DNA of 64,000 nucleotides. Origin: JAFGXF01 sp963732595 (GTDB taxonomy: Bacteria > Chloroflexota > Anaerolineae > Anaerolineales > Anaerolineaceae). The notes beneath the pieces were generated by a model. The model was given only the letters and a program-made list of their open reading frames with translations, was not told the DNA's origin and ran no database searches. Both the position numbers and the translations under genes were made by a program. The DNA is taken from positions 682,001-746,000 of the forward strand of contig CAVSZZ010000002.1 in NCBI GenBank assembly GCA_963732595.1, written 5' to 3'. Positions 28,628-37,307 of the stretch are shown here, piece after piece (position 1 is the first letter of the stretch; each line of letters starts with the position of its first letter).

Positions 28628-29836
28628 ATGCATATCCTCCTGATCCACCAGGCCTTTGCGGATCTTGATGAGGCGGGTGGCACTCGCCATACTGAGTTGG
28701 CTCATTACCTGGCCGGACAAGGTCATCACGTAACCGTCATCGCAAGTCCGATCAGCTACCTATCGGGGAAAACCTCTGGTAAGCAGAGGTTCGCCGCAAA
28801 ATCAGAAACAGAACCCAACTTAACCATCTATCGCTGTTATACCTATAATGCGCTTCACCGCAGTTTCGTTCATCGCATCTTCAGCTTCCTGAGTTTCATG
28901 GTTTCTTCATTTGTTACCGGGCTGCGGGTTAGAAAAGTGGATGTGGTCTGGGGGACCTCACCACCCATTTTTCAGGGTGCCACTTCCTGGCTGATCGCAC
29001 GCTTAAAGCGCACCCGTTTCCTGTTCGAAGTACGTGACTTGTGGCCGGCATTCGCCATTGCGGTGGGAGTCCTGAAGAACAAGGCGCTGATTCGGATGTC
29101 TGAATGGCTTGAACGATTCCTTTACCGTCATGCTGATCATGTGGTGATCAACTCGCCCGGGTTTAATGACCACGTCAAATCCCGAGGTGCCCGGCACGTA
29201 ACCCTCATACCGAACAGTGTCGACGTGGAAATGTTCACCTCAGCCGCAAATCCGGCAGGCTTCCGCGAGCAACACGATCTAAAAGACGCCTTCGTGGTGG
29301 TGTATGCCGGTGCTCATGGTCTGTCCAATGATCTCGGTGTACTCCTGGAGGCTGCAGTAATTCTCAAATCGGAAAAGAAGATCCGCTTCGTGCTGATCGG
29401 GGATGGCAAGGAAAAACCCGGGTTGATTAAACGCGCAGCTCAAATGAATCTGAGCAATGTGTGCTTCCTCCCTCCCCAGGCTAAACAGGACATGCCTGAG
29501 GTGCTTGGGGCTGCTGATGCTGGTCTGGCCATCTTGAAACCACTGGAACTTTACAAAACCACCTACCCGAATAAAGTGTTCGATTACATGGCTGCTGGTC
29601 TTCCGGTTATACTGGCGATTGACGGAGTCATCCGCCAGGTCGTGGAAGCGGCCGGAGGTGGTGTTTTCGTCCAACCTGGAAATCCACAGGCGCTTGCCGA
29701 CGCTGTCAGGAATCTGGCTCTAAAACCGAAAAGAACTCGAAGAATGGGACTGGCCGGACGCCGGTATGTTCGGACCAATTTCAATCGTCAAGACACAGCT
29801 ATCAAATTCGAAGAACTTCTTGAGAGCTTGAGGTAA
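28628..29836 (+). CDS. Family 4 glycosyltransferase (WbuB-like)
   Basis: The 402-residue GT-B enzyme has the N-terminal GTRHTELAHYLAGQGHHVTV acceptor-side loop, the middle ADHVVINSPGF, the donor site VVVYAGAHG..., and the C-terminal PNKVFDYMAAGLPVI with a variant E..A/F motif. It resembles the GT4 members (WbuB, FnlA-type loci) that add N-acetyl-fucosamine or similar sugars. The true donor is unknown. It forms an operon with the dehydrogenase and heparinase genes and is followed immediately by the phoP-like gene, whose GTG start is two bases past its stop. Confidence 0.9.
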   Translation: MHILLIHQAFADLDEAGGTRHTELAHYLAGQGHHVTVIASPISYLSGKTSGKQRFAAKSETEPNLTIYRCYTYNALHRSFVHRIFSFLSFMVSSFVTGLRVRKVDVVWGTSPPIFQGATSWLIARLKRTRFLFEVRDLWPAFAIAVGVLKNKALIRMSEWLERFLYRHADHVVINSPGFNDHVKSRGARHVTLIPNSVDVEMFTSAANPAGFREQHDLKDAFVVVYAGAHGLSNDLGVLLEAAVILKSEKKIRFVLIGDGKEKPGLIKRAAQMNLSNVCFLPPQAKQDMPEVLGAADAGLAILKPLELYKTTYPNKVFDYMAAGLPVILAIDGVIRQVVEAAGGGVFVQPGNPQALADAVRNLALKPKRTRRMGLAGRRYVRTNFNRQDTAIKFEELLESLR

Positions 29837-29838
29837 AG

Positions 29839-30549
29839 GTGGCAGATAAAATCCTTGTTGTCGAGGACGAAATACCATTACAGGAAACCCTTGTATATAA
29901 TCTCGAGAAACAGGGCTATGAGGTTGCCTCTGCATCTAATGGAATAATCGCAATCGATAAAGCGCGCACCTTCCAACCCGACCTGATCTTGCTCGATGTA
30001 ATGTTACCGGGCATGGATGGTTTTGAAGTATGTCGGGTTATCAGGCAGGAGATGAATACACCCATCATCATGCTGACTGCCAGAGCAGAGGAGATCGACC
30101 GGGTGGTCGGCCTGGAAGTTGGAGCGGATGATTACCTCTCAAAACCATTCAGCATGCGGGAATTGCTTGCCAGGGTAAAGGCTTTACTCAGGCGGGTCCG
30201 GTTTATGACTGAGACAATTACCAGGGTGCAATCGGAGGATACAGGAAAAAACGATATCCTCAGTGGAAATCTTAGAATTGATCAGAACCGGCATGAGGTA
30301 TTTCTCGATGACCACGTTCTTGATCTTGCGCCAAAAGAGTATGATCTCCTCCTATACTTTATCAATCACAAGCGATTCATCCTGACTCGCGATCAAATAC
30401 TTGAAAAGGTGTGGGGGTGGGAATACAGCGGTGACAGCAGAACTGTGGATGTACATGTCAGTTGGTTGCGGGATAAAATTGAGAAAAATGCTGAAACCCC
30501 TCTTCGTATCATCACTGTCAGGGGTTCTGGATACCGCTTTGAGGGATAG
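29839..30549 (+). CDS. phoP: OmpR-family response regulator, PhoP/PhoB type
   Basis: The 236-residue protein has a receiver domain (DEIPLQETL with acidic pocket, phospho-acceptor Asp near 52 in LILLDVMLPGMDGF, Thr in IIMLTARAEE, Lys in YLSKPFS) and a winged-helix output domain (RDQILEKVWGWEYSGDSRTV, DVHVSWLRDKIE). Its position before a PhoR-like kinase and the pst genes makes it the phosphate regulator. GTG start at 29839 is preceded by GAGG at 29830-29833. The name is given from context as much as from sequence. Confidence 0.88.
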   Translation: MADKILVVEDEIPLQETLVYNLEKQGYEVASASNGIIAIDKARTFQPDLILLDVMLPGMDGFEVCRVIRQEMNTPIIMLTARAEEIDRVVGLEVGADDYLSKPFSMRELLARVKALLRRVRFMTETITRVQSEDTGKNDILSGNLRIDQNRHEVFLDDHVLDLAPKEYDLLLYFINHKRFILTRDQILEKVWGWEYSGDSRTVDVHVSWLRDKIEKNAETPLRIITVRGSGYRFEG

Positions 30550-32307
30550 ATGAATAGGTCTCTGGCGTGGCGAATCACAATCCCGATCATTTTACTGGTC
30601 ATATTCGGTATGTCCTTATCGGGGATCTATCATGCAGATTCCGCCAAAGAACTCTATACATCTGGGATTGTTGATAGTTTGCGCACGGATACGCAGGTAC
30701 TGATCGGATTGGTGGAGGGCAATCTGGAAAGCCCATCTACTGAACTGAGCAAGACAGTTGATTCTTACTCAAAAGTATTTAATGCCCGTGTCACCGTGAT
30801 CAATACAGAAGGTTTGGTGCTGGCGGATTCGGAAGCAGACCAAAGCCAGATGGAGAACCACCTTGCCAGGCCGGAAATCCTAATGGCACTGGGGGGAAAA
30901 GAAGGTGTGGAGACCCGTTATAGTAAGACTCTCAATACAGATATGCTCTACGTAGCGGAACCTGTTGTTGTCTCAGGTAAAGTAGTCGGAGTCATTCGGT
31001 TATCGGTTCCTATGGATCAATTAAAAGCGATCACCGGTCAAATCATCAGAACCATACTTATCAGAGGAATTCTCGTTACAGGTCTGATTATTCTATTGGC
31101 AATTCTGGTGATCAATCGCTCTCTTCGCCCTTTGCATGACTTAACAAATGCTGCTCGTTCCCTCACTTCAGGAAACTATACGGTCAACCCCATTCACGAG
31201 TCCAGGGATGAACTGGGCCTCCTGTCTCAAGCTTTCCATCAAATGACAAAAAAAATCCAGTCAGATATCTCTGAGCTTGAAGTGCAAGCCGATAAGCTGA
31301 ATGCTGTTCTGGCGCGGATGAGTGATGGTGTAATCATCACAGATAGCGCGAGTAAGGTTATTATGATGAACCAAGCCGCTCGCACAATCTTCCACGCAGA
31401 TACAGTTAAAGTTCCCGGGACCTCACTCACTGAAATTGTTCGACACTACCAAGTCATCCAACTCTGGGAGAAATGTGTGGCATCCTCTCAAGTCCAGACT
31501 ATGACGTTGGATCTAAGCAAAGATAGGCTTTTTTTACAATGTATAGTGATACCGCCAGACGATGCGGAGTCAGGTTTTTTCCTTTGCTTATTTCAGGATT
31601 TAACCAAGCTCCGCCGGCTTGAGATGGTCCGCCAGGATTTTGTCAGTAACGTCTCCCATGAGCTTCGCACTCCATTGGCCTCGATGAAAGTGATTGCTGA
31701 AACGCTTCAAGAAGGGGCTTTGGATGATAAAGATAATGCCAAACGCTTTCTTACAAACATGGAAATTGAAATTGATCATATGACCCAATTGGTCAATGAA
31801 TTGATGGATCTTACCAGGTTGGAATCGGGAACTGTTCAATTGAATTTTGAATCATACGATATCAAGGATCTGGTCAACCGGGTGGTTGAACGAATACATA
31901 TGCAAGCAAAACGAGCCGGATTATCAATATCTGTTAATCTCGAAAAAAGTCTGCCAAAAATCGAGTTTGATGGAAGATTGATTGAGCAGGTTTTGATCAA
32001 CTTAATCCATAATGCCATTAAATTCACAGCGCATGGCGGATCAATATCCATTTCCGTGAAAAAGCAGGAAGATGCAGTCTGTTTTGCGATTCATGATACT
32101 GGCGTGGGGATCGAACCCGAATTTCTAGTCAGGATTTTTGAAAGGTTTTATAAAACCGATAAAGCCCGCGCTACAAGTGGAACCGGGCTGGGGTTATCCA
32201 TCGCACGGCATACGGTGGAAGCCCATGGGGGGAAAATATGGGCAGAAAGTAAGCTTGGTGAAGGAAGCACTTTCTATTTCCTATTACCGATCGCCCAACG
32301 AATTTAA
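30550..32307 (+). CDS. phoR: PhoR-like sensor histidine kinase
   Basis: The 585-residue kinase has two membrane segments (about 7-27 and 167-190) enclosing an extracytoplasmic sensor of about 135 residues. HAMP comes next (190-245), then PAS (VLARMSDGVIITDSASKVI), HisKA with phospho-His near 369 in SNVSHELRTPLASMK, and HATPase (NLIHNAIKF, DTGVGIEPEF, GTGLGLSIA). This is the PhoR layout. It would phosphorylate the OmpR-type regulator when phosphate transport signals limitation, usually through Pst and PhoU. It starts directly after the regulator's stop. Confidence 0.9.
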   Translation: MNRSLAWRITIPIILLVIFGMSLSGIYHADSAKELYTSGIVDSLRTDTQVLIGLVEGNLESPSTELSKTVDSYSKVFNARVTVINTEGLVLADSEADQSQMENHLARPEILMALGGKEGVETRYSKTLNTDMLYVAEPVVVSGKVVGVIRLSVPMDQLKAITGQIIRTILIRGILVTGLIILLAILVINRSLRPLHDLTNAARSLTSGNYTVNPIHESRDELGLLSQAFHQMTKKIQSDISELEVQADKLNAVLARMSDGVIITDSASKVIMMNQAARTIFHADTVKVPGTSLTEIVRHYQVIQLWEKCVASSQVQTMTLDLSKDRLFLQCIVIPPDDAESGFFLCLFQDLTKLRRLEMVRQDFVSNVSHELRTPLASMKVIAETLQEGALDDKDNAKRFLTNMEIEIDHMTQLVNELMDLTRLESGTVQLNFESYDIKDLVNRVVERIHMQAKRAGLSISVNLEKSLPKIEFDGRLIEQVLINLIHNAIKFTAHGGSISISVKKQEDAVCFAIHDTGVGIEPEFLVRIFERFYKTDKARATSGTGLGLSIARHTVEAHGGKIWAESKLGEGSTFYFLLPIAQRI

Positions 32308-32329
32308 AGCCTCACTATTTATCAAAATC

Positions 32330-32368
32330 TTTACAAATCCTTAACTTCTCCATTGAGGCGATTTAACA
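32330..32368 (+). promoter_or_regulatory. Candidate Pho box upstream of pstS
   Basis: Four hexamers start at 32330, 32341, 32352 and 32363, spaced exactly 11 bases apart: TTTACA, TTAACT, ATTGAG (weak) and TTAACA. Direct repeats of TT(A/T)ACA-like sites with an 11-base period are the pattern known for PhoP/PhoB binding. It lies 40-80 bases before the pstS start and follows the PhoP-PhoR genes. A -10 such as TATCAA (32383-32388) is possible. The third repeat is poor. Confidence 0.55.
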
Positions 32369-32408
32369 CGTCTTTGATACGCTATCAATAATGAAAAAGG
32401 AGAAGAAA

Positions 32409-33425
32409 ATGAAAATAAGAACTTCGATTGTTACCGCAACAATCCTCACAGTAAGTGTCATTTTAAGCGCGTGCAGCCCAAAACCGTCGGCATTAACAGA
32501 TACACCAACTATTGAACCTACCATACTCGTGGATCCATATGATCCAGCACTACAAGATGGAGACATTTACTCGGCTGGCAGCTCGACCGTTGGTCCACTG
32601 TCCGAAGCACTAGCTGAATCCTTCATCGCGGATGGCTTTAAGGGTCAAATTAAGAACGATATTATTGGAACCGGAGCAGGTTTTAAACGATTCTGCGGAA
32701 CCGGCGAAACGGATATCACGAATGCCAGTCGGCCGATAAAGGACTCTGAACAGGCAGATTGCTTGAAATTGACCCCCTCGCGGAACCCTATTGCCTTTAC
32801 AGTGGCTATTGATGGGATCGCCGTGGTTGTCAGCAAGCAAAACATCTTCCTCAAGGATGTCACACTTGAACAATTGGCGAAGATCTTTGGTGACAAAAAC
32901 GCCATCAAATGGTCTGATATTAATCCCGAATGGCCTTCCGAGGTTATCCAACGATTTTCTCCCGGCACAGATAGCGGCACCTTTGATTATTTTGTGGAAG
33001 AAGTCGTCCAAAAAGGATTGAACGTTGGGACCGCTGACGCGGCCAAGGCGCTGGCGCTGGGTGCCCCCAATATCCAATTCAGTGAAGATGATAATGTTCT
33101 GGTGCAGGGTGTGGAAGGCAGCCCCTACTCGATCGGGTACTTCGGTGTGGCTTACTACAATGACAATTCAGACAAACTCAGCGCGGTGAGTATCAATGGT
33201 CTATTACCCACCCAGGAAAATGCTGAAGCCGGTACATATGCGCTAGCCCGACCCCTGTTCATCTACTCTGATGCCGCCATCTTAAAAGCCAAACCACAGG
33301 TGGCTGCATTCATCAAGTACTATCTGGACAATGTCTCTCATCTTGTCGCCAAGGTTGGTTACTTCCCAGCCAAGCATAGCGACCTGGATGCTTCCATGCA
33401 GGTTCTCATGGATGCACTGAAATAA
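32409..33425 (+). CDS. pstS: Phosphate ABC transporter substrate-binding lipoprotein
   Basis: The 338-residue protein begins with a lipoprotein signal (MKIRTSIVTATILTVSVILS, lipobox ending SAC at about residue 22). The mature part starts SAGSSTVGPLSEALAESF, the PstS phosphate-loop pattern, and contains the core ITNASRPIKDSE, the DGIAVVVS and the GTFDYFVEEV segments. It captures phosphate outside the cell and delivers it to PstC/PstA. ATG 32409 is chosen because AAGGAG stands six bases before it; the upstream ATG at 32391 lacks a site. It is the first gene of the pst run. Confidence 0.95.
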   Translation: MKIRTSIVTATILTVSVILSACSPKPSALTDTPTIEPTILVDPYDPALQDGDIYSAGSSTVGPLSEALAESFIADGFKGQIKNDIIGTGAGFKRFCGTGETDITNASRPIKDSEQADCLKLTPSRNPIAFTVAIDGIAVVVSKQNIFLKDVTLEQLAKIFGDKNAIKWSDINPEWPSEVIQRFSPGTDSGTFDYFVEEVVQKGLNVGTADAAKALALGAPNIQFSEDDNVLVQGVEGSPYSIGYFGVAYYNDNSDKLSAVSINGLLPTQENAEAGTYALARPLFIYSDAAILKAKPQVAAFIKYYLDNVSHLVAKVGYFPAKHSDLDASMQVLMDALK

Positions 33426-33443
33426 GATCAAGAAATTTCCTCT

Positions 33444-33475
33444 GGCTGGAGGATGGGCGAATTCATCCTCCAGCC
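33444..33475 (+). terminator. Intercistronic hairpin between pstS and pstC (attenuator-like)
   Basis: GGCTGGAGGATG (33444-33455) pairs perfectly over 12 bases with CATCCTCCAGCC (33464-33475), loop GGCGAATT. The tail is TAGTATCTTTTATAAG, so termination may be partial. Such a hairpin after the binding-protein gene commonly lowers expression of the membrane genes and protects the upstream mRNA. Confidence 0.6.
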
Positions 33476-33497
33476 TAGTATCTTTTATAAGAACAAA

Positions 33498-34436
33498 ATG
33501 ATGACAAATATAGAAAACGAAGTTACACGGCAGATGATTAACATCTATAGAAAGCCAAGGCGAGCCGAAGCACTCATCCAGTTCTTTCTACTCCTCTCTG
33601 GATTGTTATCCATAATCACTACCATCAGCCTGGTAATCGTCCTGGGTCGCGAGGCCTTATTATTTTTCAGACTACCCGGGGTCACCCTCGGTGAATTTTT
33701 AACTGGAACAACCTGGTTACCATCAATCGGAAAATTTGGTGTGGTGCCACTTGTCACGGCAACAGTAATCACAAGTCTTATTGCTATGCTGGTGGCTCTA
33801 CCGTTTGGATTAAGCGCGGCAATCTATTTAAGTGAATATGCATCATCTACCGTCAGAAACACAGTAAAACCAATCCTGGAAATTCTTGCAGGGATGCCGA
33901 CGGTTGTTTTTGGATTTTTTGCTCTTACCTTCATGACTCCATTACTACGGTCAATTTTAGGAAATGACAATGTCCAAATTTACAACATGTTGTCAGCCGG
34001 TTTGGTCATGGGAATCATGATCTTGCCACTGGTATGCTCGATGAGTGAGGATGCTTTGCATGCCGTTCCCGATCCTTGCGAGACGCTGCCTACGGAGTGG
34101 GTGCTACAAAAGTTGAAACTGCGCTGACAAGTTGTCGTTCCAGCTGCCTTGTCAGGAATTATTGCATCCATTATCCTGGCAGTTTCACGTGCAATTGGTG
34201 AAACCATGATCGTCGCCATCGCTGCTGGATCAGGATCGAACTTTACTTTTAATCCATTAATGGCTGCAGAGACCATGACCGGTTATATCGCCAGTATTTC
34301 CGGCGGTGATATTGCTTATGACACGCCTGAATATGATGCCATCTTTGCGATCGGCTTTCTATTATTCATCATGACTCTGGCGATGAACCTTATCAGCCGA
34401 ATAATATCAGCCCATTTCCGTGAGGTCTATGAATGA
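33498..34436 (+). pseudogene. pstC: Phosphate ABC transporter permease PstC, two apparent frameshifts
   Basis: The frame encodes an intact permease to residue ~190 (GREALLFFRLPGVTLGEFL, ISLVIVLG, the ILAGMPTVVFGFFALTFM permease signature). At 34068-34070 a missing C would be needed to read RSLRDAAYGVGATKVETAL, and near 34125-34131 an extra base must be removed to return to VVVPAALSGIIASIILAVSR. Without the two changes the frame stops at TGA 34125-34127. After correction the protein is about 312 residues and ends FREVYE. ATG 33498 is chosen; an upstream start at 33453 lies inside the pstS-pstC hairpin and is unlikely. A sequence error is the likeliest cause. Confidence 0.75.
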
Positions 34437-35673
34437 ATGAGATCGCTTGATCTTACTGCTTCAGGAACCCAAGGGTCTTCAGAAAAGGCATAAAGTCGCA
34501 AAAACCTGGTCGAATGTATTTCTAAGCTCAATCCTAATTTCTGTCCTGGTATTACTGATATTATTACTTACAGTTATCAACGATTCAATAGGATATGTGG
34601 CGATCCAATACGAAAACGACCCATCGGTTTTTTCCTCTGTTCCACTTACGTCATTAACAAAACCCGAATTAATTCAAATACTTTCTGATAATCTTTCGTC
34701 CTATCGTTGGCGGACCCTCCGACAGGAAAACGAACATAGATACACTTACAATCGAAGAAACCCTGAAACTGGTTGAAGCGGAGTTATTAAAACCCACCTA
34801 TGTTGCCAGTTATTCCCTTGTACCATCTCTTCTAAATCGGGAGGAGATTCTATCAGGAAATCAGCGACTTCTTATCCAAAAGCCACAATTGAATTTTATC
34901 GCTGGCTCAATTTTGGATTCCTGATAAGTTCAATGTCCACCATTCCGGAGAATGCGGGTGTCAGGACTGCAATTCTTGGATCCCTCTGGATTGTCATGAT
35001 CGCCATGTGTTTTTCCATACCGGTGGGAATCGGGGCAGCAATTTATCTGGAAGAATATGCCCTGCCGAACCGCTTGAACAAAGTCATCCAGATAAATATT
35101 GATAATCTGGCTGGTATACCATCAATTATCTATGGCATTCTTGGATTGGCAATTTTCGTGCGTACCCTTAAGCCGCTTACCAGTGGTGCAATCTTCGGTT
35201 TGGATCAGATCAATGGACGTACGATCCTTTCAGCCGGATTAACCATTGCCCTGCTTATATTACCCGTTATCATTATTAATGCCCAGGAAGCATTTGCGTT
35301 CCGTCCCCGATTTCCCTTCGACAAGCCAGTTACGGTGTTGGTGCAACCCGCTGGCAAACTATCTGGCATCATGTTCTTGCCTGCTGCACTGCCGGGTATT
35401 CTGACTGGTGCCATCCTGGCCATTTCGCAGTGGTATCGGTGAAACCGCTCCTCTCATTCTGGTAGGAGCTTCAAGTTTTATCAACAAAGATCCGACCGGT
35501 ATTTTTTCCAATTTTACTCGTTGCCACTTCAGATCTATTACTGGACGCAACGACCTCAAGACCAATTTCGCAATGCCGCAGCAGCCGCTATACTGGTCTT
35601 ATTAATTATGTTATTATCGCTAAATGCCATTGCCATCCTATTACGCAATCAGTACACCAGGCAAGCCGAGACC
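34437..35673 (+). pseudogene. pstA: Phosphate ABC transporter permease PstA, about nine apparent indels
   Basis: ATG at 34437 follows the pstC stop directly and begins MRSLDLTASGTQGSSEK, then, after a missing A in the run 34483-34486, RHKVAKTWSNVFLSSI. Further shifts are needed near 34730, 34850, 34887, 35293, 35311, 35379, 35429 and 35518. In the recovered frames the family sequence is clear: NIDTLTIEETLKLVEAELLK, EFYRWLNFGFLISSMSTIPE, RTAILGSLWIV, IYLEEYALPNRLNKVI, SLRQASYGVGATRWQTI, IGETAPLILVGASSF and QIYYWTQRPQDQFRNA. Reading continues into pstB with no stop in any of the three frames, so a lost base there may hide the true stop, and the 3' end is set just before pstB ATG 35674. Its TM content and motifs are otherwise intact. 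Confidence 0.7.
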
Positions 35674-36464
35674 ATGGAAAACGAAATCATCCAGCACAAC
35701 AGGCAGCCATTTCCACCCGAAATGTATCCGATCTATTATGGGAATTTTCGGGCGGTGAAAGATGTTAACCTGGATATTACGTGCCGAGGAAAATCACTGC
35801 CATCATTGGACCTTCCGGGTGTGGAAAAAGTACTGTTATACGCGCCTTTAATCGCATGAATGATTTCATTCCGACCTGCCATTCTGATGGCGAGGTGCTT
35901 TACCATGGGCAGGACATCTATGCACCAGATGTCGACCCTGTCTCTGTCCGCCAGCATATCGGGATGGTCTTTCAAAAACCCAATCCCTTCCCGAAATCGA
36001 TCTATGAGAACATAGCCTGGGGTGCCAGGATCAATGGTTACCGGGAAAGCCTGGATGAACTGGTCGAGGACTCCTTGACCCAGGCAGCCTTATGGGATGA
36101 GGTTAAAGATAACCTCAACCAGAGTGGTCTATCCTTATCGGGCGGCCAACAGCAGCGGTTGTGCATCGCCCGTGCACTGGCTGTCAAACCGGATATCATC
36201 CTGATGGATGAACCCTGTTCGGCGCTCGATCCGATCGCCACCTTGAAGATCGAGGATTTGATGCGCAGCCTGTCAAAGAAATACACCATCATCATTGTTA
36301 CCCATAACATGCAGCAGGCAGCGCGCGTCTCGGATTTCACTGCTTTCTTTACCATGGATGAGGACCGGGCTGGAAAACTGATCGAGTACGGAGAAACAAG
36401 CCAGATCTTCACCCGCCCGCATCAAAAACAAACTGAAGATTACATCACAGGACGCTATGGATAG
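35674..36464 (+). CDS. pstB: Phosphate ABC transporter ATP-binding protein PstB (one apparent frameshift near 35790)
   Basis: The N-terminal frame (ATG 35674, MENEIIQHNRQPFPPEMYPI, YGNFRAVKDVNLDI) is separated by a missing A in the AAAA run near 35790 from the main frame, which begins VPRKITAIIGPSGCGKST at 35781. Walker A GPSGCGKST, QHIGMVFQKPNPFP, LSLSGGQQQRLCIARAL and Walker B IILMDEPCSALDP are all present, followed by the switch His in VTHN. PstB powers PstSCA uptake. An in-frame GTG at 35781 could allow a short protein, but it would lack the N-terminal strand. About 263 residues when repaired. Confidence 0.85.
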
Positions 36465-36548
36465 GGCATATCGCTGATGCATCGATGAGATTGCAAACTG
36501 GTTATAATGGAATTTGGTTCCTGTATAACTCAAACGGAGTAGACGATC

Positions 36549-37226
36549 ATGCCACGTGCAAGTCTGGATAAAGAGATCTCTCAGTTAAAGAACGAAGTAT
36601 TGATCCTTGGAAGCATGGTGGAGCAAGCCATGCTTTCGGCGGTCGCTGCCTTAAAAAAGGGCGACCTCGCAGCGGCACAGACCATTTACAATTCCGACAG
36701 GAATATCAACGATAAAAGATATGCCCTGGAAAATGCGATCATCATATTGATCGCCACCCAGCAACCCATGGCACATGACCTGCGCACCCTGACCGCCATC
36801 CTCGAGGTGGCCGGTGAACTGGAACGCATGGGTGATTACGCCAAGGGTATTTGCAAGATCATGTTAAAAATGGGACCTGTAAAACCTCCAATAAAAATGG
36901 CTGACATCGAAAAAATGGCGAATATTGCCACGGATATGCTGCATCGCTCACTTGGCGCTTTTATAAATGAAGATGCCAATCTGGCCTATGCCATTCCACT
37001 GGAAGATGATGAGGTGGATGCCTTGTATTCGAAGGTCTATGAAGATCTTGTTTCAGCCATGTCGCAGGACACCACAACGATCGGTCAGACCACCCGCTAC
37101 CTGTGGGTGGCCCATAACCTCGAGCGTATGGCCGACCGCGTTACCAATATCTGTGAACGCACGGTCTTCATCGCCACCGGTGACCTGATGGAAATTGATG
37201 CGTCAGACGATGAGGAGCTTGGTTAA
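36549..37226 (+). CDS. phoU: Phosphate-specific transport system accessory protein PhoU
   Basis: The 225-residue protein is an all-helical duplicate of PhoU repeats. The first is KEISQLKNEVLILGSMVEQA with RALENAIIILIATQQPMAHD; the second has ETTRYLWVAHNLERMADRVT with the conserved E..AD metal-binding segment, and DLRTLTAILEVAGELERMGD between. PhoU links Pst transport to PhoR signalling and lowers kinase activity when phosphate is sufficient. GGAG lies ten bases before the ATG. It ends the pst run, and a strong terminator follows. Confidence 0.95.
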   Translation: MPRASLDKEISQLKNEVLILGSMVEQAMLSAVAALKKGDLAAAQTIYNSDRNINDKRYALENAIIILIATQQPMAHDLRTLTAILEVAGELERMGDYAKGICKIMLKMGPVKPPIKMADIEKMANIATDMLHRSLGAFINEDANLAYAIPLEDDEVDALYSKVYEDLVSAMSQDTTTIGQTTRYLWVAHNLERMADRVTNICERTVFIATGDLMEIDASDDEELG

Positions 37227-37251
37227 GCTTGCTTACGACTTCAGTGAATCA

Positions 37252-37280
37252 GGGGGGCTGTGGTTGCCCCCTTTTCTTTT
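37252..37280 (+). terminator. Rho-independent terminator after phoU
   Basis: GGGGGC (37253-37258) pairs with GCCCCC (37266-37271), loop TGTGGTT, followed by TTTTCTTTT. It closes the pst-phoU run and separates it from selD. Confidence 0.85.
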
Positions 37281-37307
37281 CATATCTCAATGAGAGGAAA
37301 ATAATAA

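Noticed and set aside
33453..33497. Upstream start of pstC at 33453
   Set aside because: ATG lies inside a perfect hairpin with its ribosome site touching the start codon; the 33498 start suits the family better.
35674..35860. True PstA-PstB fusion
   Set aside because: The frame runs through without a stop, but in view of nearby indels a lost stop is more likely; a repaired sequence would settle it.
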